Shown piece by piece: positions 37,681 through 46,108 of a stretch of DNA of 64,000 nucleotides. Source of the DNA: Candidatus Methanomethylophilaceae archaeon (GTDB lineage: Archaea > Thermoplasmatota > Thermoplasmata > Methanomassiliicoccales > Methanomethylophilaceae); NCBI GenBank assembly GCA_944322255.1, contig CALUOK010000006.1:1-64000 (forward strand), written 5' to 3'. Numbering within the stretch: position 1 is the first letter of the stretch; every line of letters starts with the position of its first letter. The position numbers were made by a program, and so were the translations under genes. Under the pieces are notes generated by a model. That model worked only from the letters and a program-made list of their open reading frames with translations. It made no database searches and had not been told where the DNA came from.

Positions 37681-38335
37681 GTGGGAACCAGTCTACGAGG
37701 GGATTCTCGAGGACATGGGCTACGACCGCTCCGGGGACGAGGCCTGCGTCAGGGTCCTCAAGGCAGTCACCATGAACTCCGACCTGATCACGGACGACGA
37801 GGCCGCCGAGTTCTTCCAGACCATAGCCACCGTCTTCGGCGACGCCCCCTGCCTGGAATCAGACATCGGGATACATCCGCCGGAGGGGACGCTGATAGCC
37901 TCCGGATCGTCGGTTCGCAGGCTAGCTTCGCTCGACATCCGCCCGGACGTAGTCGTCACCGACCTGGACGGAGAGATCGGCCCTCAGCTCGACGCCAGTG
38001 CCGCAGGTGCGCTCACGTTCATCCACGCCCACGGCGACAACTCCGACCTAGTCAGGGAGTACGCAGGCCAGTTCAAAGGTCCGGTGATCCTCACTACCCA
38101 GTCCAGGCCGGAGAACACGGTGTTCGACTTCGGCGGTTTCACCGACGGCGACCGGGCGGTGTGCATCGCGCAGAGCTTCGGAGTGAGGAAGGTCATCCTG
38201 GAGGGATTCGACTTCGACAACCCCAGCCCCAAGGCCGGATCCGACCCCTCTGTGAAGCTCAGGAAGCTGTCCTGGGCCCGCCGCATCATCGACTCACTGG
38301 AGGGCAGAATCCAACTGGTCCGCCTGAGCGAGTGA
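37667..38335 (+). CDS. mptE: 6-hydroxymethylpterin diphosphokinase MptE
   Basis: A 222-residue DUF115-family enzyme that adds diphosphate to 6-hydroxymethyl-7,8-dihydropterin on the way to tetrahydromethanopterin. The core DVVVTDLDGEIGPQLDASAA, FIHAHGDNSDLV and ILTTQSRPENTVFDFGGFTDGD fits the family. It starts within the 3' end of the DUF373 gene, so the two are coupled. Its presence fits methanogenic C1 metabolism, although in Methanomassiliicoccales the pterin role may differ. Confidence 0.88.
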   Translation: MEFSEWEPVYEGILEDMGYDRSGDEACVRVLKAVTMNSDLITDDEAAEFFQTIATVFGDAPCLESDIGIHPPEGTLIASGSSVRRLASLDIRPDVVVTDLDGEIGPQLDASAAGALTFIHAHGDNSDLVREYAGQFKGPVILTTQSRPENTVFDFGGFTDGDRAVCIAQSFGVRKVILEGFDFDNPSPKAGSDPSVKLRKLSWARRIIDSLEGRIQLVRLSE

Positions 38336-38385
38336 CACCCTCCGTTTTATAGGAGAAGCAACTACCGACCCATCGAGGGACCGAG

Positions 38386-39972
38386 ATGGATCTGGCGTAC
38401 CAAGTTCTGATAGTGCTGGCTGTCATCTACGTCCCCATCTGGGTCTGGGTGTGGAGGTGCCCCGAGAAGGCATCCAGGTACCACCTCTGCAAGTACGGCC
38501 CGTGCATCATGATCAAGACCAGGCTGGGCTTCAAGACCATGGACCGCCTGTGCAGGTACACCAGGTTCTGGTCGGCCTTCGGGTTCTTCTCCAAGCTGGT
38601 CTCCGCCGTGCTGTTCTTCCTGATGATGTACATGCTGGTCATCGCCATAATCGCGGTGCCGGCGAGGATGGCAAGCGGCTCCAGCATAGGGATCGAGTAC
38701 GCCCTGGCGATACCCGGCCTCAACCCCATGCTGCCCCTGTTCTACGGTGTGGTGGCGCTTGTCGTGGCCATGGTGGTCCACGAGCTGGGCCACGGGATCC
38801 AGGCCCGCGCCAACGGCGCCAGGGTCGACTCCTCCGGACTCCTCTACGGGGTCGTCCCGCTGGGCGCTTTCGTGGAGCCCAACGAGGAGGACATGTCTAA
38901 GAAGTCCCGCAGGGCCCAGATGGACATGTACACCGCAGGCATCTCGGTGAACACCGTCGTGGCGTTCCTGTGCTTCGCGCTGCTCATCGGATGCTGCGGA
39001 ACTCTTACTTCAGACTACGAGGACGACGCCGGCGTCTACTACGTCGACAGCGACTCCCCCGCGTACCTGGCGGGGATCCCCGCGTCCGCCATCATCACCG
39101 GACTCTACGAGGAGGGAAGCGACGTCAGGATCGAGGTCGGGACCTCCATAGTGGACGGACAGGTCTCGTTGGACGCGTCCATGGACCCGACGAAGAGGTA
39201 CCATGTGGAGTACGTGTACCACGATTCGACGTACGTCACTGAGAAGGCCGTGCAGATGGGCGTGTACATACGCGCCATTACCACCGGCAGCCCCGCGGAC
39301 ACAGGCGGACTGGAGAATGGGGAGTTCCTGTACTCGATCATCATCGATGAAGTCGAGCACAAGGTCGGCTCCATCTCCGAGTTTAGGCAGCTGATGTCGC
39401 AGACAACCTCTGGGCAGACCATCATCGTAGGCACAATTTCAGTTGTCGCCGAGGGAGAGACTCCTAAGATAGAGTACACTAACGAGCTGACCCTGACCGA
39501 CAAAGGCGGAATCGGGTTCCTGGGCATCACCGTCTCCACGGGCGGGATGACATTCACCACCCCGGGAATGCTCCTGGACCGCGCGGTCAACCCGTTCTAC
39601 GGCGCCGACTCCGCGTACGGATACCTCACTTCGTTCCTGGGATACCTGTCCGGACCGTTCAACGGCATGGACCCCATCTCGGAGGACGTGCAGTGGTGGT
39701 ACGACGCCCCGATGGGCCAGGCGTTCTGGATCGTCATCACGCTGCTCTACTGGCTGTTCTGGCTGAACATCCTGCTGGCGATCTCCAACGCCCTTCCCGC
39801 ATATCCGTTCGACGGAGGATTCATATTTGCCGGAGGCGTCAGCTGGCTCTGCGAGAGGCTGGGCGTACGCGACGAGGAGCGCCGCCAGCGCATAACCGAC
39901 AGCGTCTCCAACAGCGTCTCGACAGTGGTCCTGTTCATGTTCATGATAGTGATCCTGTCGTTCGTTATGTGA
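38386..39972 (+). CDS. Site-2 type membrane metalloprotease (M50)
   Basis: A 528-residue intramembrane zinc protease. The active-site motif HELGH lies in a membrane helix (VVALVVAMVVHELGHGIQAR, about residue 128) and the second metal ligand region reads ALPAYPFDGG near residue 470. A PDZ-like domain between them (SPADTGGLENGEFL, GIPASAIITGLYEEGS) and several membrane helices are visible. It probably cleaves membrane-bound regulatory or secreted proteins. Length fits archaeal S2P homologs. Confidence 0.92.
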   Translation: MDLAYQVLIVLAVIYVPIWVWVWRCPEKASRYHLCKYGPCIMIKTRLGFKTMDRLCRYTRFWSAFGFFSKLVSAVLFFLMMYMLVIAIIAVPARMASGSSIGIEYALAIPGLNPMLPLFYGVVALVVAMVVHELGHGIQARANGARVDSSGLLYGVVPLGAFVEPNEEDMSKKSRRAQMDMYTAGISVNTVVAFLCFALLIGCCGTLTSDYEDDAGVYYVDSDSPAYLAGIPASAIITGLYEEGSDVRIEVGTSIVDGQVSLDASMDPTKRYHVEYVYHDSTYVTEKAVQMGVYIRAITTGSPADTGGLENGEFLYSIIIDEVEHKVGSISEFRQLMSQTTSGQTIIVGTISVVAEGETPKIEYTNELTLTDKGGIGFLGITVSTGGMTFTTPGMLLDRAVNPFYGADSAYGYLTSFLGYLSGPFNGMDPISEDVQWWYDAPMGQAFWIVITLLYWLFWLNILLAISNALPAYPFDGGFIFAGGVSWLCERLGVRDEERRQRITDSVSNSVSTVVLFMFMIVILSFVM

Positions 39973-39985
39973 TAGAGAGGTGAGA

Positions 39986-40933
39986 ATGATGATGGACATC
40001 TACGAGATGCAGGGCGGCAAGCCGGTGAAGACGGACGAGATCAAGGATGATGTCTGGATCAACCTCGTGAACCCCACAGCCGAGGAGATAGACACCGTCC
40101 AGGCCGCGCTCCAGATCGACAGGGAGGCCCTCACCGCCGCTCTGGACGACGAGGAGGGATCCAGGACCGAGGTCTCCCAGAAGTACACCCTCATCCTGGT
40201 GGACGCCCCTGCCAGGGAGTGGAGGAACAACCGCGAGGAGTTCACCACGTACCCCCTTTCCATCACGATCACCGACACCGCCATCGTGACCGTCTCCCTG
40301 CTGGAGATGTTCGCCCTGACCAACATCACCGCCGGGAAGAACAAGAACATCAACACGGTGAACGTGGCCAACAGGACCCGCTTCGTTCTGCAGATCCTGT
40401 TCCGCGTGGCGATGAACTACCAGGCGGACCTGAAGTACATCGAGGTCAAGAGGATGGCCATCGAGGAGTCCATCAGGAAGGCCACCCGCAGGGACGACCT
40501 GTTCGAGCTCCACGAGCTGGAGTCCAACCTGGTCTACTTCAAGACCAGTCTCAGCGTGAACTGCTCGGTCATCGACAGGATCGGGAAGCTGTCCCGCTTC
40601 GTGTCCAGCCCTGAGGACCGTGACCTGATGGACGACGTGATCATCGAGACCAACCAGGCTCTGGAGATGACCATGACCTACAGCCAGATCATCAAGGGTA
40701 CCAGGCAGCTGGTGGAGGCGGACCTCAACAACTCCCTGTCCACCATCATGAAGTTCCTGACCTCAATCACGCTGATCATAGCCATACCCACGCTGGTGGC
40801 CAGCTTCTACGGGATGAACGTGGCGCTGCCCGGCGAAGACTATCCTTATACATACATCGTGCTTCTGGGGGTCATGGCTGCCATATGCATCCTCGCGATC
40901 TGGCGTCTGCAGAAGCGCGGCATGTGGCGTTGA
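39986..40933 (+). CDS. corA: CorA family magnesium/cobalt transporter
   Basis: A 315-residue CorA-family channel. The cytoplasmic funnel domain is followed by two C-terminal membrane helices with the selectivity motif YGMN between them (ASFYGMNVALPGEDYPYTYI). SD GAGAGGTGAGA precedes three ATGs; 39986 is the first. The canonical basic C-terminus (KRGMWR) is present. It lies 13 nt after the protease gene stop. Confidence 0.93.
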   Translation: MMMDIYEMQGGKPVKTDEIKDDVWINLVNPTAEEIDTVQAALQIDREALTAALDDEEGSRTEVSQKYTLILVDAPAREWRNNREEFTTYPLSITITDTAIVTVSLLEMFALTNITAGKNKNINTVNVANRTRFVLQILFRVAMNYQADLKYIEVKRMAIEESIRKATRRDDLFELHELESNLVYFKTSLSVNCSVIDRIGKLSRFVSSPEDRDLMDDVIIETNQALEMTMTYSQIIKGTRQLVEADLNNSLSTIMKFLTSITLIIAIPTLVASFYGMNVALPGEDYPYTYIVLLGVMAAICILAIWRLQKRGMWR

Positions 40934-40945
40934 AGGAGTGATCTG

Positions 40946-41923
40946 ATGTCGATCGAAGATGTAGCAGAGGCGATCCGCAGCTATCCCGGAGTGACGAGGA
41001 AGCACGCGATCCACAAGATAGTGGACCTTCTCCCCACCGAGGCGTTCCCCCAGGTGGCCGCCGCGGAGGGGGAGGACGCAGCTGCTATCGACGTCGGCGA
41101 CCAGTACATCCTGTTCGCCGCGGACGGCATCATGGAGTCCCTGGTTAACACCAACCCCTACTACGCGGGTTACTTCGCGGTCCTCGTGAACGTGAACGAC
41201 ATCGCAGCCATGGGCGGAAGGCCCCTGGGCATGGTGGACGTGATGTCCATCGTCCACGGCGAGGTCTGCAGGGAGATCATCCGCGGCATGAAGGACGGCA
41301 TCCGTAAGTTCAACGTCCCGATAGTCGGAGGCCACGTGCACCCCGACTGCCACTACAACGCCATCGACATCTCCATCGTCGGCAGGGTGGCCAAGGACGC
41401 CCTCCTAAGGAGCAGCACCGCCGAGCCCGGAGACGACATCGTCTTCGTGGTGGACACCGACGGGTTCTACCCCAGCGACCTGCCCTACGCGTTCGTCACC
41501 ACAGTGGACAAATCGGACGAGCTGGTCCGCGCACAGATGGAGGCCGCGGCCGTCGTCGGGGACAGGCACCTGGCCCACTCATGCAAGGACATGAGCAACC
41601 CCGGCAGCATAGGGACCCTGGGCATGATGCTGGAGTCCTCATCCGTGGGTGCGCTCGTCGACGTCACCGCGATCCCCCGCCCGGAGGGAGTGGACGACAT
41701 CAAATGGTACCTCTCCTACCAGGGATGCGGCTTCTGCTTCGCATGCCCGCCGGAGAACTCCCAGGAGATCATCGACATCTTCAGAGAGGTCGGGTGCGAG
41801 GGAGCGGTCGTCGGAAAGGTCGACGACACACGCAAGTTGAGGATCACCGACGGCAAGGAAACCGCGGTGCTGTTCGACTTCGACTCCGAGATCATCACCG
41901 GATGCAGGCCCAAGGAGAGGTGA
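40946..41923 (+). CDS. Methanogenesis marker protein 2 (AIR synthase-related)
   Basis: A 325-residue PurM/AIR synthase-fold protein. EGEDAAAIDVGDQYILFAAD, NVNDIAAMGGRPLGMVDVMS and IVGGHVHPDCHYNAI are the ATP-binding landmarks of the superfamily, and the overall sequence matches the methanogenesis marker 2 family found in methanogens. Exact role unsettled; PurM relatives include HypE and SelD, which bind ATP for amide or selenide chemistry. 12 nt after corA, so probably co-transcribed. Confidence 0.88.
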   Translation: MSIEDVAEAIRSYPGVTRKHAIHKIVDLLPTEAFPQVAAAEGEDAAAIDVGDQYILFAADGIMESLVNTNPYYAGYFAVLVNVNDIAAMGGRPLGMVDVMSIVHGEVCREIIRGMKDGIRKFNVPIVGGHVHPDCHYNAIDISIVGRVAKDALLRSSTAEPGDDIVFVVDTDGFYPSDLPYAFVTTVDKSDELVRAQMEAAAVVGDRHLAHSCKDMSNPGSIGTLGMMLESSSVGALVDVTAIPRPEGVDDIKWYLSYQGCGFCFACPPENSQEIIDIFREVGCEGAVVGKVDDTRKLRITDGKETAVLFDFDSEIITGCRPKER

Positions 41924-41954
41924 GCCTCCTTCGTTTTGTGCCGGAACCATTATC

Positions 41955-42265
41955 AGAAGTGCCCGGCCACAGGGGTTGACCTCACATCCCGATCCAAGTT
42001 GACCATTTCGCTTCTCGACCCTGCGACCCCGTAAACGTCAGTAGTTCGAGGTAAGGCTGCTCCCGTCAGGACCTGACCCGGTTTCCCCGATTGATGTGTG
42101 AACAGCGGCCCTCCGGTCGCTTTCGTCACAAACACCGACTCTACAGGACAAAGTTTCATAGTCGCTAGATGGGCTTGGATGTTCAGCGGGGCCGTCCCCT
42201 GCTGTCGCCCCCGCGTATTGACGATTTCGGGTGTAGGGCACGCCAAGCGCCCCGGCCAAGCCAGA
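41955..42265 (-). ncRNA. 7S SRP RNA
   Basis: On the minus strand the helix 8 signature GGGTCAGGTCC-TGAC-GGGAGCAGCC is clear, with a UGAC tetraloop in place of GGAA. The 5' region GGCCGGGGCGCTTGGCG resembles the Alu domain start. Helix 5 is supported by ATCCAAG (near 42174-42180) pairing with CTTGGAT (near 41992-41998) and by GTGCCC (near 42242) pairing with GGGCAC (near 41960). TATA box TTATTATAAAC at 42287-42297 predicts the start near 42265. Ends are approximate. The RNA scaffolds SRP54 and SRP19 for membrane targeting. It is transcribed convergently to the methanogenesis marker gene. Confidence 0.87.
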
Positions 42266-42286
42266 CAGAGGGTTGATTGCCCCTCT

Positions 42287-42297
42287 GTTTATAATAA
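42287..42297 (-). promoter_or_regulatory. TATA box of the SRP RNA gene
   Basis: TTATTATAAAC on the minus strand. The stem CAGAGGG/CCCTCTG (42264-42288) lies between it and the predicted start and may overlap the initiation region. Confidence 0.6.
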
Positions 42298-42430
42298 CTT
42301 CGTTCCTTTCGTTCGATTGCTCCGTCCAGAAGCGGGGCCGTGTCCTCGCCGGGCTCGGATAATCATTATATACGATTTCCATAATCATGTCATTACCGTG
42401 CTACGTGTTAGCACGCCACTTGGTGAGAAG

Positions 42431-42559
42431 ATGGACTTCTTCGGATTGACGGACCCTTGGATAATCGGAGGATACGTTGGAAGCTTCCTGTGCGTGGCTT
42501 TCTGCATAGCCTACGGAGTCCTGAAGGGCAGGGGAGAGGAGGACGAGAACGATGAGTGA
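42431..42559 (+). CDS. Symporter small accessory protein
   Basis: A 42-residue single-helix membrane protein: DPWIIGGYVGSFLCVAFCIA with a C-terminal acidic tail GRGEEDENDE. Small DPWI-start proteins of this kind are encoded directly before SSS-family transporters in archaea and bacteria and are thought to be small subunits. SD GGTGAGAAG precedes ATG 42431. It overlaps the next gene by 8 nt, ensuring coupled synthesis. Confidence 0.75.
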   Translation: MDFFGLTDPWIIGGYVGSFLCVAFCIAYGVLKGRGEEDENDE

Positions 42560-44195
42560 CGGTGTGGACCTCACCGTGTTCGGAACGATGACCGCAGTGT
42601 TCCTGGTGGTCACGCTGATCCTCGGATGGTACGGATACAAGAACACCCGCAACAACGAGGAGTTCCTCCTGGGCCGCAACAAGGCCGGCCCCATGATCAT
42701 CGCGCTGTCCTACGGCGCCACGTTCCTGTCGGCTTCGGCTGTCATAGGGTTCGGCGGTCAGGCCGCCGTCCACGGGATGTCCGTCATGTGGCTCTGCCTG
42801 CTGAACCTGTTCGTCGGGCTCATCGTGGCGTTCCTCGTCTTCGGAGGACCCACCCGCAGGAAGGGCAGGGCCCTCGGAGCGTCCACCTACGCCGACCTCC
42901 TGGGGAAGATCTTCAAGTCCAAGGGGATCAGGGCTTTCACCGCGATCCTCATCATCGTCATGATGCCCATCTACGCCGCGGCCGTCCTGAAGGGCGGCGT
43001 CAACTCGCTGGCTGTCATCACGGGACTCACCGAGTACTACGATTACATCCTCATCGCGCTCGCCGTGATCGTCGCCGTCTACGTCGTCTACGGAGGGATC
43101 ATCGCCGTCATGTACAACGACGCCTTCCAGGCCGCGATCATGTTCATCGGAATGGTGGTCATCCTGATCGTCACCTACTCCTACTTCGGTGGCGTCACCG
43201 CCGGGAACAGCGCCCTGGACGGTCTCTGGGACCAGTCCATCGCCGACCTCGGCAGCCTGGGAGTGCAGGAGGGATTCAACGGATGGACGCAGTTCTCCGA
43301 CTTCGGCTCCAAGGAGTGGCTCACCGTCGTGACCACGTTCCTGCTCGGAGTGGGGATCGGTGCGCTCACACAGCCCCAGCTGGCGGTGAGGTTCATGTCC
43401 GCTAAGAACGACAGGGACCTCAACAAGTCCCTGATCGTCGGATCGGTGTTCATGCTGGCCATCGTCGGTTCCGCGTACACCGTCGGCGCCCTGAGCAACG
43501 TGTACTTCATCGATAACCACGGGATGACCGCGTTCGAGTACATCTCCCAGATGGGTCTGGGTACCGACTTCATCATCCCCGAGTACATCCTGGAGATCTT
43601 CAGCGACATCTCGTTCGGCGACGTGTTCGTCTCACTGTTCCTGCTGTCCCTGGTCTGCGCGGCGATCTCGACGATCAGCGCACTGCTGCACACCATCGGT
43701 GCCGCCGGAGGATACGACCTGTACACACTCTGGAAGAACAAGAAGGGACACACCACCGGCGACTCCCAGTCGGTCAACCTCAACCGCGCGTTCATCGTGG
43801 TGATCATGGTGCTGACCGTGGTGTACTGCTACCTGATGCCCAACGACATCATCGCCAAGGCGACCTCGGTGTTCATGGGTATCACCGCCGCCGCGCTGCT
43901 GCCGGCCTACTTCCACGGCCTCTACTCGAAGAACCCGTGCAGGAAGGCAGCCATCGCCAGCATGACCGCGGGCACCGTGGTGTACCTGTTCTTCGCGCTG
44001 TTCGTCAACGCGGGGACCAGCGTGTTCCTCCCGGTCTGCGAGATGATCACCGGTCAGAAGGTCCTGTTCCCCGACAGCGTCCTGGCCAGCACCGACGCGC
44101 TGGTCATCGCCCTGCCGGTGTCGATCCTGGTCATGGTCCTGGCCCTGGTGTTCTTCAGGCACACCGAGAAGGCCGCCGCCACAGAGACATCCTGA
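42552..44195 (+). CDS. Sodium:solute symporter (SSS family)
   Basis: A 547-residue transporter with about 13 membrane helices. Family landmarks are GRNKAGPMIIALSYGATFLS in helix 1-2, GFGGQAAVHGMSVMWL, VYGGIIAVMYNDAFQAAIMF and GIGALTQPQLAVRFMSAKND. Substrate (carboxylate, amino acid or other) cannot be read from sequence. It is coupled to the small accessory gene upstream. Confidence 0.92.
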   Translation: MSDGVDLTVFGTMTAVFLVVTLILGWYGYKNTRNNEEFLLGRNKAGPMIIALSYGATFLSASAVIGFGGQAAVHGMSVMWLCLLNLFVGLIVAFLVFGGPTRRKGRALGASTYADLLGKIFKSKGIRAFTAILIIVMMPIYAAAVLKGGVNSLAVITGLTEYYDYILIALAVIVAVYVVYGGIIAVMYNDAFQAAIMFIGMVVILIVTYSYFGGVTAGNSALDGLWDQSIADLGSLGVQEGFNGWTQFSDFGSKEWLTVVTTFLLGVGIGALTQPQLAVRFMSAKNDRDLNKSLIVGSVFMLAIVGSAYTVGALSNVYFIDNHGMTAFEYISQMGLGTDFIIPEYILEIFSDISFGDVFVSLFLLSLVCAAISTISALLHTIGAAGGYDLYTLWKNKKGHTTGDSQSVNLNRAFIVVIMVLTVVYCYLMPNDIIAKATSVFMGITAAALLPAYFHGLYSKNPCRKAAIASMTAGTVVYLFFALFVNAGTSVFLPVCEMITGQKVLFPDSVLASTDALVIALPVSILVMVLALVFFRHTEKAAATETS

Positions 44196-44497
44196 TAACC
44201 ATTTTAGGATGTTGGATTAAACCCCTTAAACACTTTACCCTTTTTTATATGGATTTTCTAACGGGCCTCTATTGGCTCCATCCGTTGGACAGTTCCGACA
44301 TCCACTGATATTTAAATGTATCTCAAGGTCGGCAGGAGAATGTATCTTTATTGATATAATTTTCCAATCATTCGTTTCGTTGTTCCGAATCGAATTTAAT
44401 TCTTACAGACTTTTATTTATACTACCGCAGTAATTTAAACTTAGGTTTCGAAACTGATGATTAGTATTACAGGTTGAGACCTTTCGGGAGAAATAAC
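44196..44497. other. AT-rich intergenic region upstream of winged-helix gene 3
   Basis: About 300 nt without a supported ORF. It has several plausible plus-strand TATA boxes: ATATTTAAATG (44308-44318), TTTTATTTAT (44411-44420) and TAATTTAAAC (44431-44440). The unusually long AT-rich stretch suggests regulated transcription of the winged-helix gene that follows. No G tract is present here. A GGTTTCGAAAC palindrome lies at 44443-44453. Confidence 0.45.
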
Positions 44498-44791
44498 ATG
44501 GCTAAGAAAGAGAGCTCGGATGGAGTCACGGCTTTTGAGGAGAAACATATGATTTCGATGCTCATGTTCCTGGGAGCCAACGGCCCGAGCAGGAAGATCG
44601 ACATCTATGAGGGAGTGTCCTCCAACCCGAGGATGCCCGACAAGCTGAACCACCTCGAGGAGATCGGGCTTGTCACACAGGAGATGGACATGGTCACTCG
44701 TTCGACCATAGTCACCCTCACGCCGGCGGGGGAGCAGGTCGCCAGCCTCTTCGTCGCCATCGACAAGTGCATCAAGGGAATCCAGAGATGA
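44498..44791 (+). CDS. Winged-helix DNA-binding protein, stand-alone family member
   Basis: A 97-residue paralog of the two cassette regulators (164-445 and 4382-4663). The shared core reads MISMLMFLGANGPSRKIDIYEGV, then MPDKLNHLEEIGLVTQEMDM and TLTPAGEQVASLF. It has a longer, charged N-terminus (MAKKESSDGVTAFEEKH) and its own long AT-rich promoter instead of sitting behind a surface gene. GGGAGAAA is the SD. It could be the chromosomal ancestor or a master regulator of the cassettes (inference). Confidence 0.82.
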   Translation: MAKKESSDGVTAFEEKHMISMLMFLGANGPSRKIDIYEGVSSNPRMPDKLNHLEEIGLVTQEMDMVTRSTIVTLTPAGEQVASLFVAIDKCIKGIQR

Positions 44792-44837
44792 AAAGGCGAG
44801 ACCTGAGGATTAAGTATCTCCTTGGTATGGGACCTTC

Positions 44838-45641
44838 ATGGAGAAGGCTCTCGAGCTGAGGAACGTCTCTGTGGTCAGGGACGGAAGGTACATCCTCAGG
44901 TCCGTCGATCTGGACATCTGCAAGGGGGAGAACGTCGCGGTCATAGGACCCAACGGCTCCGGCAAAACCACACTCATAAAGCTTCTTCGCGGGGACATAC
45001 ACCCGTACTACGACGAGGACAACCCGGCGCTCATGAGGATATTCGGACGGGAGAGGTGGAACCTCTTCGAGCTCCGCAGCCGCATGGGCGTGGTGTCCAT
45101 GGACCTCCAGAGCCAGTTCCGCCCGGACACCCGCGTCAGCGAGGTCATCTGCTCCGGGTTCTTCAACAGCCTGGACGTCTTCAGGAACCACACCGTCACC
45201 CAGGAGATGGTCGAAGCGGTGTACGAAGCCGCCCTCATGATGGGGATCGAGGACCTCCTGGACAGGCCCATAGAGAACCTTTCCCTGGGGGAGATGAGGA
45301 GGGCCCTCATCGCCAGGGCCATGGTCACCAAGCCCGACCTGCTGGTCCTGGACGAGCCCATGACCGGCCTCGACATCGTGATGAAGTCCAAGTTCAGGTC
45401 CATGTTCGACATCCTCATCGAGAGGGGTGTCTGCATAGTCATGATCACCCACGAGCTGACCGACATCCCGGCGTCCGTGAAGAGGATCGTCATGGTCAGG
45501 GACGGCGCCATATTCGCCGACGGGGACAAGGCCGAGCTGCTGAACGATTCGACCGTCTCGGAGCTTTACGGCGAAAGTATAAAGGTGGAGTGCCAGGATG
45601 GAATCTACCGCATGCATCTCGCCGGTGACGTGATCCAATGA
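44838..45641 (+). CDS. ABC-type ATPase (ModF/PhrA-like, stand-alone)
   Basis: A 267-residue ABC ATPase: Walker A GPNGSGKTT, signature LSLGEMRRALIARAM, Walker B LLVLDEPMTGLD and switch ITHE. It resembles the COG1119-type ATPases (RIFGRERWNLFELRSRMGVV, HTVTQEM region). No permease gene is adjacent; the following gene encodes a small zinc-ribbon membrane protein, joined by ATGA overlap. Confidence 0.85.
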   Translation: MEKALELRNVSVVRDGRYILRSVDLDICKGENVAVIGPNGSGKTTLIKLLRGDIHPYYDEDNPALMRIFGRERWNLFELRSRMGVVSMDLQSQFRPDTRVSEVICSGFFNSLDVFRNHTVTQEMVEAVYEAALMMGIEDLLDRPIENLSLGEMRRALIARAMVTKPDLLVLDEPMTGLDIVMKSKFRSMFDILIERGVCIVMITHELTDIPASVKRIVMVRDGAIFADGDKAELLNDSTVSELYGESIKVECQDGIYRMHLAGDVIQ

Positions 45642-46108
45642 AATACATATGCCACGACTGTGGGTACGAGATACCCGGGGACATGGACTTCTGCCCGCGC
45701 TGCGGTTGCCTCAGGGACAGGTCCACCCCCGTTGACGATGAGACAGGCATGCCTCTCGGGGTGTGCCCCAGCTGCGGCGCCCAGTCCAAGCCGGGGGACC
45801 TGTACTGCGGGTCCTGCGGGGCCCAGCTGCCTCAGGTCAGGATGGTCGTGCCGAAGCTCCGCAAGAACGGCATGGTGGCGCTCATACTGGGTCTCGTGCC
45901 GGGATTCCTCAACATATTCGGACTGGGCCACCTGCTGCTGAAGGAGTGGTCCAAGGGGATCATGTTCCTGGCCATGTCGGCCATACTGTTCTACGTCAAC
46001 GGCGGTCTTATCGCCGAATCCATGCTGATGTCGCTGCTGAGCGTCGCCGTGTACTTCTACCAGTGCATGGATCTGATAAGGGTCGCCTACTCCCCGGAGG
46101 TCCGCTGA
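45638..46108 (+). CDS. Double zinc-ribbon small membrane protein
   Basis: A 156-residue protein with two N-terminal zinc ribbons (CHDCGYEIPGDMDFCPRCG and CPSCGAQSKPGDLYCGSCG) and two or three hydrophobic helices with a FGLGHLLLKEWSKGIMFL segment, reminiscent of TM2-type and DUF5683-type proteins. Coupled by ATGA to the ABC ATPase upstream and by a 1-nt overlap to rfcL downstream. Role unknown. Confidence 0.8.
   Translation: MKYICHDCGYEIPGDMDFCPRCGCLRDRSTPVDDETGMPLGVCPSCGAQSKPGDLYCGSCGAQLPQVRMVVPKLRKNGMVALILGLVPGFLNIFGLGHLLLKEWSKGIMFLAMSAILFYVNGGLIAESMLMSLLSVAVYFYQCMDLIRVAYSPEVR

Noticed and set aside
41953-42388. Two minus-strand ORFs of about 100 residues in the SRP RNA region
   Set aside because: They lack codon bias and SD, and the sequence is explained by the conserved SRP RNA motifs.
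44443-44485. C/D-box sRNA suggested by CTGATGA near 44453
   Set aside because: No convincing D box or terminal stem at the right distance.
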